From Cepaea nemoralis (lineage: Eukaryota; Mollusca; Gastropoda; Stylommatophora; Helicidae), in assembly GCA_014155875.1 (NCBI GenBank), contig JACEFZ010022421.1:480001-544000 (forward strand): a DNA stretch of 64,000 bases, read 5' to 3'. A model generated the notes under the pieces. That model ran no database searches. It saw nothing but the letters and a program-made list of their open reading frames with translations, and was not told the DNA's origin. Below are positions 19,603 through 30,476 of the stretch, one piece after another. Within the stretch, counting starts at the first letter, position 1. Each line of letters opens with the position of its first letter. The translations under genes were made by a program, and so were the position numbers.

Positions 19603-21444
19603 ATGGATAGATGGGTCGATCACTATTTAGAGCTTTACTCAAGTGAGACCAAGCTAGCGGATGATGCCCTCAACGCCATAGAGGCCCTGCCAACTCTTGA
19701 CCACCTGGACACACTTCCCACCATAACAGAAGTTAAGTGTGCTATAAATGAGCTTGCATCTGGTAAGGCTCCAGGTAAGGATGGGATTCCAATAGAGGTG
19801 ACCAGGAGTGGGCAAGACACACTTACTCTACAGATCCACCAGCTAATAGAGCTATGCTGGCGAGAAGGACAAGTCCCACAGGATTTCAAAGATTCAAACA
19901 TCATAACGCTGTACAAGAACAAGGAAGATCGGAGCGACTGTAATAACTATAGGTGTATCTCACTTCTGTGTATTGTTGGGAAAGTATTTGCCAGAATTGT
20001 CCTGCACAGACTTCAAGTCCTGGGAGATCAAGTCTACCCCGAATCGCAGTGTGGCTTCCGTCAGAACCGGTCTACCATTGATATGATATTCTCATTGCGA
20101 CAGATGCAAGAAAAATGCCGGGAACAAAATCAGCCACTGTTTATTGCCTTCATCGACCTCACAAAGGCATTCGATTTGGTCAGTCGTGAGGGTCTGTTCA
20201 AAGCACTAAAGAAGATTGGCTGCCCACCAACTCTTCTGTCCATTGTGGAATCGTTCCACACAGGCATGAAGGGTATAATCAAGTTTGATGGCTCAACTTC
20301 AGAAGAGTTTGAAATCAAGAGTGGAGTTAAGCAAGGCTGTGTGCTAGCCCCCACCCTCTTTGGGATATACTTTTCACTTCTACTGAAATATGCCTTTCGT
20401 GATCAGGATGATGGTATATACATTCACTCACGCTCAGATGGTGGCCTCTATAGTGCTCAGAGATTGAAGGCCAAGACCAAAATTAGCAGGGTACTAATCA
20501 GAGAGTTGCTTTTTGCGGATGATGCTGCGATTACGACCCACTCTGAGGAAGAATTACAACATCTACTATCTGCATTCTCCAATGCTTGTTCTGAATTTGG
20601 TTTAACAATTAACAAAAAGAAGACACAGATTATGTCACAAGGTGCACATGGTGTACCATCAATCTTTATTGACGACGCCGAGCTGGAGATAGTAGACCAT
20701 TTTACATATCTAGGATCAGAGGTAAATAGCAAATTATCCCTCGATCAGGAAATCAACATCAGGATTGGCAAGGCAGCAACAACAATGAACATGTTAGCAA
20801 AAACAGTCTGGGAGAACAGGAAGCTTACTGCCAAAACAAAAGTCCTCGTCTACCAAGCCTGTGTCCTTAGTACTCTTCTTTATGGCAGTGAAACCTGGAC
20901 AACTTACTCACGCCAAGAGAAACGTTTAAACAGCTTTCATATGCGGTGTCTGCGAAGAATACTTGGTATTAAGTGGCAAGACACAATCACAAATACTGAA
21001 GTATTGGAAAGATCAGGTTGTGTGACGGTGTATTCCATGCTCAGTCTTCGTAGACTTAGACGGATAGGACACGTTAGGAGGATGGATGATGGTAGAATAC
21101 CAAAGGACATCTTTTTTGGTGAATTACAGACGGGTAGGAGATCTCAGGGTCGGCCTCTACTACGATACAAAGATGTGTGTAAGCGGGACATGATTGATAC
21201 AGGCATTGATAATGCACATTGGGAGCACGTCGCCGCTGATCGTGTTGCATGGAGGGCAACTATCAGAAACGGAATAAATACAAAGAAGAAAATGATTGCA
21301 GATAAAGCACACACAGAGCGTGAGAGACGTAAGATGGTGCAAAATGGTGGAAGTGACCATGTTTTCACATGCACCTACTGTGGGCAAACATTTGCAGCAA
21401 GAATTGGCCTTACCAGCCACACTCGCCACCGCCATGGATCGTAG
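19603..21444 (+). CDS. LINE family B reverse transcriptase with C-terminal C2H2 finger
   Basis: An intact frame of 613 codons; the ATG is simply the first after the truncation point, not the native start. Reverse transcriptase blocks occur in order: SGKAPGKDGIP (near 53), NYRCISLLCIVGKVFARIV (near 117), ESQCGFRQNRST (near 150), FIDLTKAFD (near 182), GVKQGCVLAPTLFGIY (near 240) and the catalytic FADDAA (304-309), then a YLGS thumb segment near 365. A basic RRSQGRP region and a C2H2 zinc finger (CTYCGQTFAARIGLTSHTRH, about 589-610) close the protein. No RNase H is present. The reading frame is undamaged, unlike its sister copies, so the insertion is recent. Function is target-primed reverse transcription; without endonuclease this copy cannot move alone. 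The exact clade (RTE-like or I-like) is not settled. Confidence 0.93.
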   Translation: MDRWVDHYLELYSSETKLADDALNAIEALPTLDHLDTLPTITEVKCAINELASGKAPGKDGIPIEVTRSGQDTLTLQIHQLIELCWREGQVPQDFKDSNIITLYKNKEDRSDCNNYRCISLLCIVGKVFARIVLHRLQVLGDQVYPESQCGFRQNRSTIDMIFSLRQMQEKCREQNQPLFIAFIDLTKAFDLVSREGLFKALKKIGCPPTLLSIVESFHTGMKGIIKFDGSTSEEFEIKSGVKQGCVLAPTLFGIYFSLLLKYAFRDQDDGIYIHSRSDGGLYSAQRLKAKTKISRVLIRELLFADDAAITTHSEEELQHLLSAFSNACSEFGLTINKKKTQIMSQGAHGVPSIFIDDAELEIVDHFTYLGSEVNSKLSLDQEINIRIGKAATTMNMLAKTVWENRKLTAKTKVLVYQACVLSTLLYGSETWTTYSRQEKRLNSFHMRCLRRILGIKWQDTITNTEVLERSGCVTVYSMLSLRRLRRIGHVRRMDDGRIPKDIFFGELQTGRRSQGRPLLRYKDVCKRDMIDTGIDNAHWEHVAADRVAWRATIRNGINTKKKMIADKAHTERERRKMVQNGGSDHVFTCTYCGQTFAARIGLTSHTRHRHGS

Positions 21445-21465
21445 TTATTAAGCCTTTTTAAAGCA

Positions 21466-21509
21466 CAATGTACCAAACTATCGTCTGCCAAGACGTAAAG
21501 GTGCCAATA
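21466..21509 (+). other. LINE family B 3' recognition end
   Basis: The stretch ACTATCGTCTGCCAAGACG folds as a 5-bp stem with a 4-base loop and is followed by GGTGCCAAT at the element end. The same end is present at 52850-52883 and, on the minus strand, 25853-25890, there with CGTCTGTCAAGACG. Conservation in three copies suggests that the reverse transcriptase recognises it. Confidence 0.75.
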
Positions 21510-21522
21510 TAAAGGAAACAGA

Positions 21523-22630
21523 TAATACGCCCCTATCTTTATGCCGAATACACAACTAGGGTATAGGCTATCTTTGTAAAAACCTGTAGATGGTAAAACC
21601 AAAAGTCATCAAAACTATAATATTTGACCAATGAAGACACTAACTACAGAATGCACAATTTATTGCCGGGAATATTTCGCTTAATCTTCCCAGGTGTATT
21701 CTACAGTGAATAAATAGATCACCTTGTGACTTGATTACATAACATACATTGTCACTATTACTACTCCTATGTACATGCACGTGTTACCAAGCAGTTGTAG
21801 GTTCACTACGATGTCTACGAGATTACACAGAGGAGGGTTACGCAAGTGTATGACTGCAGCTTCAGCAGTTTTACGCTTGTATTTATTATTCACATAGTAT
21901 GGCATGCATAATACATCTTTTAAATTGACCACATAACCAGTTTTAAAATTCTCCAGATTGACGAGGCTATCTCATAAGGCGGGAGAATAGCAAAGTATTG
22001 AGACATTTTTCAGTGGGGCATGATAAAAGCCACCTTCTAAAATGGACCTGCTACATGAAGATGATGATACTGATGTAATAATTCCCCAGTAGTGTACATA
22101 ATTCCCGCAAATTATTCCCATGACATGACTCTAACATGTGGCCCTAACTTGACTGTCATGGCGTTTCTAATTATTCAGTAATAAAACTGAAGTGAAGTTG
22201 TTTTGCAGATGTCACTCCAGTCTAAACATAGAAGTTTACGTGATTGACACATTATTTTCTCATTTCCCTGAGATCCGTGATTGACACATTATTTTTGTCA
22301 CCTGGTCCATGCCATGTCTTTCAGCATGCAGACCTGCCTTCTGCCGCCCATGCGGAATACATGAAATCTCAGGGATATCAAGGCCACCGGGTTGTGAATA
22401 TTAATAACTTAGTTATATAAATGAGTTCAGATGTAAATGAATTGGCATGATAGTATCCGAGGAATAAAATATAATAAATTCTAGTGGAGAGAAACAACAG
22501 CGACGTGTATCACTACAGCGGGCAAAAGATCATGAAAACACCTGGTATCAACAACATCCAAGAAGATTATGAACATGTAAGAATCCTCACAAAGAGATCT
22601 GAAACCAGACTGATTACATTATCATCAACA
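21523..22630. other. no gene recognised
   Basis: Unassigned sequence. A stretch at 22293-22345 resembles 9699-9750 (CCATGTCTTTCAGCATGCAG in both), so part of it is an uncharacterised dispersed repeat. Confidence 0.5.
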
Positions 22631-22860
22631 GAAGATGTCAAAATACATGTTATGAAAAGAAATAAACTGGAAAACTTGGTGACAACTGGCAAGATTGAGG
22701 GGAACAGAACAAGGGGAAGACAGAGAGTAAGATGTCTAGATGGCTTGGCCACATGACACAATCAAGAAAAGAACACAGAGATGATCCACGACTCTGGTGA
22801 TCGCCTGAGTTGGTGAAACGTGACTGCTGATGCCTATCAGCACAAGATGATGATAAACCT
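22630..22860 (+). pseudogene. RTE-like LINE C-terminal fragment
   Basis: The plus strand reads NKLENLVTTGKIEGNRTRGR followed by a LDGLATW block, then AYQHKMMIN with a GATGATGATAA-like end. This is the basic C-terminal tail of an RTE-like LINE with its short tandem 3' tail. The same module, more decayed, lies on the minus strand at 24390-24830 and 51838-52010. Confidence 0.72.
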
Positions 22861-22938
22861 GACTTTGCGACTGTCCATAAATCTGTTATAAGGAAACTGA
22901 TGTAGCGCATTCCTTATTCCCATATACACAGTCTGACA

Positions 22939-23336
22939 ACTTTTTTTTTTTAAGTCGATGGATCAACATTACGGCACACTGGTGTAACCCATAAGTGCTC
23001 CGTTCTTCTCCTACCTCAAACCTGAATTTGGAGATACTCAGCTCAGTGCACGAACTCCGTAGCACGGCGAGGATCCTGAAATACTTTGGGTAGATTTTTA
23101 ACTCGAAATTTTGCCCGGGCAGCGCCGTTAGGCTACTCTTTTCCGAATTCCAACTGCCAAGGGATTTTTTACGTGCGCAAAAATACACACGGGCGTCCGA
23201 TCCCACTACCCAGAGACCAGGGGAAATTTTATTACTAGAAGTCCACGTAAAAAAACGTCCCGGTCAACACCGGGGCTTGAACCCGGGACCTCCAGCACTC
23301 GAGGCAGACACCATACCTCGAGACCACGCAGCCCCC
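22939..23336 (-). repeat. tRNA-derived SINE with poly-A tail, about 400 bp
   Basis: On the minus strand the head at 23336-23268 has an A-box-like TGGTCTCGAGGTATGG and a B box GGTTCAAGCCC. A body follows with a conserved-looking central segment (ACGTAAAAAATCCCTTGGCA, near 23177-23158), and the tail is a poly-A of about 11 at 22941-22951. Length and layout are those of a tRNA-headed SINE with a central conserved domain. It is better preserved than the other SINEs here. Confidence 0.85.
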
Positions 23337-23999
<663 letters not shown>

Positions 24000-24389
24000 A
24001 ATTAAACAGACGATCCTTAATTAATAAGATGGGATTGGTAATAATAGATATGTTGGCAACAATTGTCAGGTAAGCCTAGAAATAATTGAAAAAGCATGCG
24101 AAATTTACTTACGAATATGGATCAGGACTCAAAGGAGTGTAGGGAAGAAATAGAGATTAGAGGATGCATTAGACAATATAACAATTTAGAGCCAGTGTTT
24201 GTCCATAATGTATCTGCCAACTCCATTCAATTATATTTAATTGGCTAGGAATCCCGTGAACAAATTAATGGTTGATGGAGATTGCATTAATTCATGTAGG
24301 AAGACGCATGCTATTTTTTATAACATGAGATAGTGAATGTCAGACATGTTACGTGTTATCGAATTAATATCAAGATCTCTTATCATTAT

Positions 24390-24835
24390 CATGTGTCATG
24401 TTGATAAGCTTGGGCGGTAATGTCTCATCATATCACATGATCATCAGAGTCGTGGATCAGCTCTGTTTTCTTGTCTTGACCATACCAAATGACCAAGCCA
24501 TCCAGGTATTTATTTCTCAGCCTTCCTCTTGTTCTTTTCCCCTCACCAAGTTCTCCAATTTATTTCTTCTAGTTCTCATAACATGTCCAAAAATTGTTAC
24601 TGTCTACGCCTAATTTCTCCAATCAGTTTACGGTTTCCATTTGCTTCTTGTAGTACTTGGTTATTGGTTTATCTCTATGCCCAAGGCATTCTTTGCATTT
24701 TCCTCAGAAACCACATTTCCATAGCCGTCACATGTTTTTCAGCTTGTCTACTCATTGTTCACGCTTCATATCCATGCAAAAGTACAGGTTCTATTTAGCA
24801 TTGCAACACTCCTTTTTCCGTTGCAGTTGACATCT
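24390..24835 (-). pseudogene. RTE-like LINE C-terminal remnant
   Basis: The minus strand shows, through stops, EKHVTAMEMWFLRKMQRM (near 24745-24690), FGHVMRTRRNKLENLV (near 24595-24545) and a LDGLV block near 24500, then a short repeated 3' tail at 24380-24395. It belongs to the same family as 22630-22860 and 51838-52010. It lies directly beside the RNase H end of another LINE. Confidence 0.7.
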
Positions 24836-24869
24836 TGAATTTAGCTGAGTTGAGTTAAGAACCTACATC

Positions 24870-25840
24870 ACTGCTCTCATATGCATTTCCATAAGCGCTC
24901 ATTCCTCATCTTCAACAACCAGCGAAGATTTCCAATACTAATGGTGCCAGTTGCAACCTGATTATATGTCTGTCTTGCTTTAGCTCTGAATGACGACTGT
25001 CGACTAGATCCTCTGACCACCCCCTGCTGCTGCATACTCTCTAGACCCCGATAGTCTATCTGTTCTTCTGCATTATTCACATGCTCTCAGAGGGCATTCA
25101 TCACATCTGCCTTATCATGCATCAAATTACCCCTAAATGAAGCGACACTAGCCAATCTGTCCGCCTGTTCATTTCTAAACACATCAGAGTGTCCTGGAGA
25201 AAAGATCAAGTGAATGCTCACAACCCGCGACCTCTGAATCGATGCATGACAATTCTACACGAAGCATGCCAGTCTTCATCTTTGTTAGCTATGCTGTGTG
25301 AATCAGTTACAATCACATCATGCGTGTACAATTTGTTCTCCAATCAGCGGAAAGCTGCAGTAGCCGCCTCCACCTCCATTCTCAGACTTGAGATTGTGGT
25401 GTCATATGCCAAGCTCTCCTGTACTAACAATTGACCATTTTCTTTTGCTATAAATCCCCAGGCACTTTTTTGACTCTTAACACAGAGCCATCGGTATAGA
25501 TAATCGCATCGCCAGGACGAGAGTAAAAAAAAAATGTTTTGCATATCCTTTACAGGACATCGCTGTAAACATCAGCATCTTTCATCTGATTTGTTGATTT
25601 CACGGCAAGATTACGCTCAGTAGTTTGCCATTGCTTTCTGAGCGGCCGGCTCACATACCCCGTAAGTTACCGACGCGACTCAAACCACTGCTGATTCACA
25701 CCGTCGTCACGTTACTTACGAGAGTATACGAAATTACGGAGAAAAGTTGCTAACCTCTATGTCAGGAAGCCGGCAGGACGAGAATAGTCATGAATTAATT
25801 GCTGAATTTCTGCTTTGTTGCGCCTGCTGGCCACTCCCTA
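24870..25840 (-). pseudogene. RNase H-bearing LINE, 3' half (interrupted)
   Basis: The minus strand carries a decayed RNase H: IYTDGSV (near 25510-25490, first catalytic D), SSLRMEVEAATAAFR (E, near 25385-25345), VTDSHS (D, near 25305) and, frameshifted, GHSDVFRNEQADRLA (final D region, near 25190-25150). After it comes a conserved tail ending QTYNQVATGTISIGNLRWLL and RNERLWKC at 24877-24960. The upstream reverse transcriptase part of the same element is at 27731-28260. The two halves are separated by the inserted LINE 25853-27718. Numerous stops make it non-functional. Confidence 0.82.
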
Positions 25841-25852
25841 CATTTACGGACT
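25841..25852. other. LINE target site duplication (left)
   Basis: CATTTACGGACT is repeated exactly at 27719-27730. Confidence 0.92.
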
Positions 25853-26334
25853 CACATTGGCACCTTGCCGTCTTGACAGACGATAGTTTGTGCTTTAAAA
25901 AGGCATAATAACTTTTCACTATGGCGGTAGCGAGTGTGACTGATAAGGCCAATTTGCGCTGTAAATGTCCGTTCACAGTGGGTGCATGTGAACACGTGGT
26001 CATTTCCACCATCATGCACCATCTTACGTCTCAAACGCTTGGTGTGTGACTTTTCTGCAATAATTTTCTCCTTTGACTTTATTCCATTTCTGATATTTGC
26101 CCTCCATGCAACACGTTCAGCGGCGACTTGCTCCCCATGTGCATTATCAATGCCTGTATCAATCATGTCCCGCTTACACACATCTTTGTATCGTAGTAGA
26201 GGCCGACCCTGAGATCTCTTACCCATCTGTAATTCACCAAAAAAGATATCCTTTGGTATTCTAACATCATCCATCCTCCTAAGATGTCCTATCCATCTAA
26301 GTCTACGAAGACTGAGCATGGAATAAACTGCCAC
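25852..26334 (-). pseudogene. LINE family B C-terminal region, frameshifted
   Basis: This frame continues the reverse transcriptase protein after a frameshift at about 26335. It reads VYSMLSLRRLRWIGHLRRMD, a basic GKRSQGRP block and the C2H2 finger CTHCERTFTAQIGLISHTRY. Comparison with copy 1 shows that one base has been lost near 26336-26340 (GATAGG against GATCAGG), which creates a stop just after the VLER residues. Confidence 0.9.
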
Positions 26335-27718
26335 ACAACCTATCTTTCCAATACTTCAGTATTTGTGATTTTGTCTTGCCACTTAATACCAAGAATTCTT
26401 CGCAGACACCGCATATGAAAGCTGTTTAAGTTGTTCTCTTGGTGTGAGTAAGTTGTCCAGGTTTCACTGCCATAGAGAAGAGTACTAAGGACACAGGCTT
26501 GATAGACAAGGACTTTTGTTTTGGCAGTAAGCTTCCTGTTCTCCCAGACTCTTTTTCTTAACCTGTTCATTGTTGTTGCTGCCTTACCAATCCGGATGTT
26601 GATTTCCTGATCTAGGGATAATTTGCTATTTACCACTGATCCTAGATATGTAAAATGGTCTACTATCTCTAGTTCGGCGTCGTCAATAAAGATTGATGGT
26701 ACCCCATGTGCACCTTGTGACATAATCTGTGTCTTCTTTTTGCTAATTGTTAAACCAAATTCAGAACAAGCATTGGAGAATGCAGATAGTAGACATTGCA
26801 ATTCTTCCTCAGAGTGGGTCGTAACTGCAGCATCATCTGCAAAAAGCAACTCTCTGATCAGTACCCTCCTAATTTTGGTCTTAGCCTTCAATCTCTGAGC
26901 ATTGTAGAGGCCGCCATCTGAGCGTGAGTGAATGTATATACCACCATCCTGATCATGAAATGCATATTTCAGTAGAAGTGAAAAGTATATTCCAAAGAGG
27001 GTGGGAGCTAGTACACAACCTTGCTTAACTCCACTCTTGATTTCAAATTCTTCAGAAGTTGCACCATCAAACTTGATTATACCCTTCATGCCTGTGTGGA
27101 ACGATTCCACAATGGACAGAAGAGTTGGTGGGCAGCCAATCTTCTTTAGTGCCTTGAACAGACCCTCACGACTGACCAAATCAAATGCCTTTGTGAGGTC
27201 AATGAAGGCAATAAACAGTGGTTGATTCTGTTCACGACATTTTTCTTGCATTTGTCGCAATGAGAATATCATATCAGTGGTAGACCGGTTCTGTCGAAAG
27301 CCACACTGTGATTCGGGGTAGACTTGATTCCCTAGGACTTGAAGTCTGCGCAGAACAATTCTGGCAAATACTTTTCCAACAATACACAGAAGTGAGATAC
27401 CCCTATAGTTGTTGCAGTCGCTCCGATCGCCCTTGTTCTTGTACAGTGTTATGATGCTTGAATCTTTGAAATCCTGTGGGACTTGTCCTTCACGACAGCA
27501 TAGCTCTATTAGCTGGTAGATCTGTATCGTGAGTGTGTCTTGTTCACTCCTGATAACCTCTATTGGAATCCCATCCTTACCTGGAGCCTTGCCAGATGCA
27601 AGTTCATTTATAGCACACTTAACTTCTGTTATGGTGGGAAGTGTGTCCAGGTGGTCAAGAGTTGGTAGAGCCTCTATGGCGTTGAGGGCATCATCCGCTA
27701 GTTTGGTCTCACTTGAGT
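25853..27718 (-). mobile_element. 5'-truncated LINE, family B copy 2
   Basis: Minus-strand copy of the LINE at 19592, bounded by a 12-bp target duplication and sitting inside an RNase H-bearing LINE. It is truncated at the 5' side only about 45 bases from the corresponding point in copy 1. Its 3' end shows the same CGTCT/AGACG hairpin and GGTGCCAATG end without poly-A. Confidence 0.93.
26340..27716 (-). pseudogene. LINE family B reverse transcriptase (copy 2)
   Basis: The reverse transcriptase frame is open from the truncation point near 27716 to the stop at 26340; the ATG at 27272 is internal. It shows GKAPGKDGIP, GFRQNRSTTD, FIDLTKAFD, GVKQGCVLAP and the catalytic FADDAA, as in copy 1. Only the frameshift at its end separates it from the zinc finger region. 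Identity to copy 1 is very high by eye. Confidence 0.9.
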
Positions 27719-27730
27719 CATTTACGGACT
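27719..27730. other. LINE target site duplication (right)
   Basis: CATTTACGGACT, exact copy of 25841-25852. Confidence 0.92.
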
Positions 27731-28260
27731 AATGTGATTATAATCCCACGCAAGTCTGAATTTCTATTCGGCACTCTGACCCACTCCTTGCCTCTGTCAA
27801 TCTTCTCAAGTGTGCTCACTTCTCTGATGGCATCTTCTGCCTGAGCCATCCATGATCTATCTCTTACCATCCTGTGGCCCTTGGGTGCATCCAGGGAATC
27901 ATGCAGGAGGTGTTTCCTCTCCGCAGCTACCCGGAGGAATAACCTTGCCTGCACTTCAACATGATCTCTAAAGTACAGGTTTCTATCAACAGTCATTCCC
28001 AGGTACTTCGGTCTGCTTTCTCTATTCACATTTCCACCATTTATTGTGAAGCGTGGAATGTCAGCTTTAACAATACTATTGTCAAGAGAGCACCACAAGA
28101 CATATGCCTTTTCTGGGTTACTGGCAGCATTCATCTTCGTACACCAATCCATCACTTTATCCATTGTTGCCTGCAGCTCCTGAGCTGTTTGATGTTCCTC
28201 CCCTGCCTGTATGCAAGAACATCATCTGAAAATGTTTAGTTGACATCATTTTATTGATCA
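27731..28260 (-). pseudogene. RNase H-bearing LINE, reverse transcriptase end
   Basis: The minus strand reads FSDDVLAYRQG (near 28230-28205, a decayed catalytic FADD), then after a frame change EEHQTAQELQ and NPEKAYVLWCSLDN, YLGMTVDRNLYFRDHVE (near 28010-27960) and a thumb region to about 27731. The organisation matches LINEs of the I/R-like groups that carry RNase H. The continuation is at 24870-25840, beyond the family B insertion. Confidence 0.82.
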
Positions 28261-28273
28261 GTATGTTCTCCAT

Positions 28274-28948
28274 CTAGCAAAAGACTAACTTCGGAAACTT
28301 CCGGTCCCCAGCATGGCTGATAGGCATTGAACCGTTAAGGCATCTGGAGTGTTTATGCTTGTGACTACGGTTTGCATTCGCATTTCCCTCATTTTGGACT
28401 GGTAGTACATGATTCTGTCGCCCTGCTACTGAGTGAGTGCATGGCGCCACATTATGATCTGTGAAATTCGTATGGAGTGCTTTTACATGTGTCCGCTGTT
28501 GTTTGTATAGTGAAATGCATGTTCGGAACAATGGTCGCCGGCTGTCACTGAATTGACTGGTTTGCCTTTTCAGTTCACAAGTGCATTTTTCAGAAGACTC
28601 ATGGGAGTCGTTCCTGGAGATACGGAGTTCGTGCTTTATGCGGCGCTTTCGGTGGGTCGCCCTGCGGCAAGAGACCGAGCCAGGTAGGATAAAACGCGAG
28701 TCAATGAAGTTTTTCTGATGAATACCGATTCCATCGGCAATGAACTGTATTTTTCGTGGAGGACATTTGTGTTGGCATTCTAGCGGCGGCATTATGCACC
28801 GTGTACCTGTGCGGGCTGTTGGCTTGCCAAGACTCCTGTCTGTTCCACTTTTCAAATGGGGCAGTGAGGAGCATTTTGTGTGATATTCACTGGCACAGGA
28901 ACGGAGCATAATGGGGACGACCCGTAGCCGTGAACCTGAAATCGCTAT

Positions 28949-28950
<2 letters not shown>
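28274..28950 (+). repeat. unclassified repeat with (TAAC)n 3' tail
   Basis: The sequence up to about 28950 ends in a tidy run of TAAC units (28950-29002), the form of a LINE or SINE tail on the plus strand. I recognise no domain on the plus strand. The opposite strand holds a 211-codon open frame (28274-28909) rich in Arg, His, Cys and Ser that matches nothing I know; its composition looks like chance antisense. Confidence 0.45.

Positions 28951-29002
<52 letters not shown>
28950..29002. repeat. (TAAC)n tetranucleotide repeat
   Basis: About 13 uninterrupted units. Confidence 0.97.
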
Positions 29003-29003
<1 letters not shown>

Positions 29004-29160
29004 AAGGCTGCCTTTGCCATGGCTATTATTCGTATAATCTCTTTAAGTCTTCTCCCATCAGATGTTACGACTGTTCCGAGATAATTTTACCGATTTACTT
29101 TTTTAAGAATATTCTCATTTACCTATATATTACATTGAATTCGAGTCTCAAGCTAATAAT
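29003..29160 (-). pseudogene. RTE-like LINE scrap (thumb)
   Basis: The minus strand reads ILKKVNR, NYLGTVVTSDGRRLKEIIR and IAMAKAAF, the post-catalytic segment of RTE-like LINEs. The same segment is at 2288-2412. Confidence 0.65.
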
Positions 29161-29408
29161 ATACTACGAGAATGCTTCTCTCACAAGCGTCTGATCCATT
29201 CCGGAATTTACCGTCGAGAAACTGATTGACTGATAAGGGGATGTTGTGAGCAGCCAAGCCTAAATCTGTCTCTTGCGTTGTCCGGGTGTATCGCATGCCT
29301 GCTATCACGTATCTACCGCATTAATTTGTTTGAAATCCAAAGAAGAAAGATGTCGGGCGGTAGTTTTTATGTACCTGGGAAATAAAGCCTAACAGTAACC
29401 AAGGACTT

Positions 29409-29471
29409 TGTGTGTGTGTGTGTTTGTGTATGTGTGTGTGGTGTGTGTATGGTGTGTGTGTGTGTGTGTAT

Positions 29472-29516
<45 letters not shown>
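29409..29516. repeat. (GT)n microsatellite with interruptions
   Basis: GT array with GTAT and GGTG interruptions; ORFs in it are artefacts. Confidence 0.97.
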
Positions 29517-29518
<2 letters not shown>

Positions 29519-29836
29519 TAAATAAATTGTGCTTAAATGATCTTGTTGTACATCTCTTGTGGGTATATATAAAATGTCACCGCACAGTGTGCCTCGCGTG
29601 TACGTCCATTATCCAGAAACAGCCGTACATATTTCATATCGGCTACTTTTATATAAAACACTCATTTTCATGCACATTTCACAATCTCATATATACAAGT
29701 ATTTGCAGAAGTCGTGATGACATGAAATTGACATGAAGGTGCCGTGTGCACGTGTCCCTTAACACAAATACCAGGACATTCCAAAATTTAAAAGAACTGA
29801 CTGAATAAGGCGAACAGGCCAAAGGTCACGATAATT

Positions 29837-30082
29837 TTCCGAGTGAGAATATGCTACCTATTGAAAGAATATTTACAAAATGTGTGATTCTGCTACACAC
29901 ATATTTTGACTCTCACCAGTGCTACTGAATTCGTGTACTGTGATAAGATTTACCTAGTGTTCCAAGTGAGAATATGCTACCTATTGAAAGAATATTTATA
30001 ACATGTGTAATTCTGGTATATACACATTTGGGTTCTCACCAATGCTACTGAATTCGCGTACTGTGATAAGATTACCTTGTGT
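29837..30082. repeat. 123-bp tandem duplication
   Basis: 29837-29959 and 29960-30082 are diverged copies: both hold AGTGAGAATATGCTACCTAT, a TTCTCACCA(G/A)TGCTACTGAA-type block and GTACTGTGATAAGATT. The second copy runs straight into a LINE fragment. Confidence 0.9.
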
Positions 30083-30089
30083 CATTTAT

Positions 30090-30385
30090 GTTGAGAGAAC
30101 ATATGCAACAACATCTGAATACTGAAAAAGGTTTGCTACTAAAGACAATAAAACAAAGAAAATTGAAATATTCTGGTTACTTGAAATGTTATAAAAGTTT
30201 GGAGAGAAAAACAATGAAGGGGTATATGTCCAGGAAGAGAGGAAGAGGAAGACCAAAGAGAAGATGGGTGCAGGATGTGGCAGGTGATCTCCAGATGGGT
30301 GTACCGAGACGCTTTCGGAAGGTTGTTATAGGAGCGAGGTTCTGCAAAAGACATGCTACTGAATGAATGATGTATGTGGAGAGAC
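30090..30385 (+). pseudogene. RTE-1-type LINE, 3' fragment
   Basis: The frame 30079-30366 encodes LLKTIKQRKLKYSGYLK, RKRGRGRPKRRWVQDVAGD and RFCKRHATE, then TGAATGATG. This is the same C-terminus as the RTE element at 54178-57500, but an 11-residue stretch just after the LQMGV motif is missing. It is a 5'-truncated copy. Confidence 0.88.
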
Positions 30386-30476
30386 TGATGCACTTATAGA
30401 GATATCTTTGTGCAGCGAAAGAAAGCCATAACACAACAAACTGGTGTTAATTTCCCAACCCTGGCCTGTATAACTG

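Larger units (their letters stand above)
19592..21509 (+). mobile_element. 5'-truncated LINE, family B copy 1
   Basis: A 1.9-kb non-LTR retrotransposon bounded by a 13-bp target duplication. It lacks the endonuclease and the 5' region, as expected for aborted reverse transcription. The 3' end has no poly-A. It finishes with a short hairpin (CGTCTGCCAAGACG) and GGTGCCAAT, the same end as the copies at 25853 and 52883. Confidence 0.93.

Noticed and set aside
23268..23336. Genuine tRNA gene; likewise 10186-10258, 35461-35530 and 59532-59601
   Set aside because: A- and B-box-like words are present, but acceptor and anticodon stems do not close and each is attached to a SINE-like body.
28274..28909. 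211-codon minus-strand ORF as a gene
   Set aside because: No domain, no start context and a low-information Arg/His/Ser composition; kept only as a finding to check.
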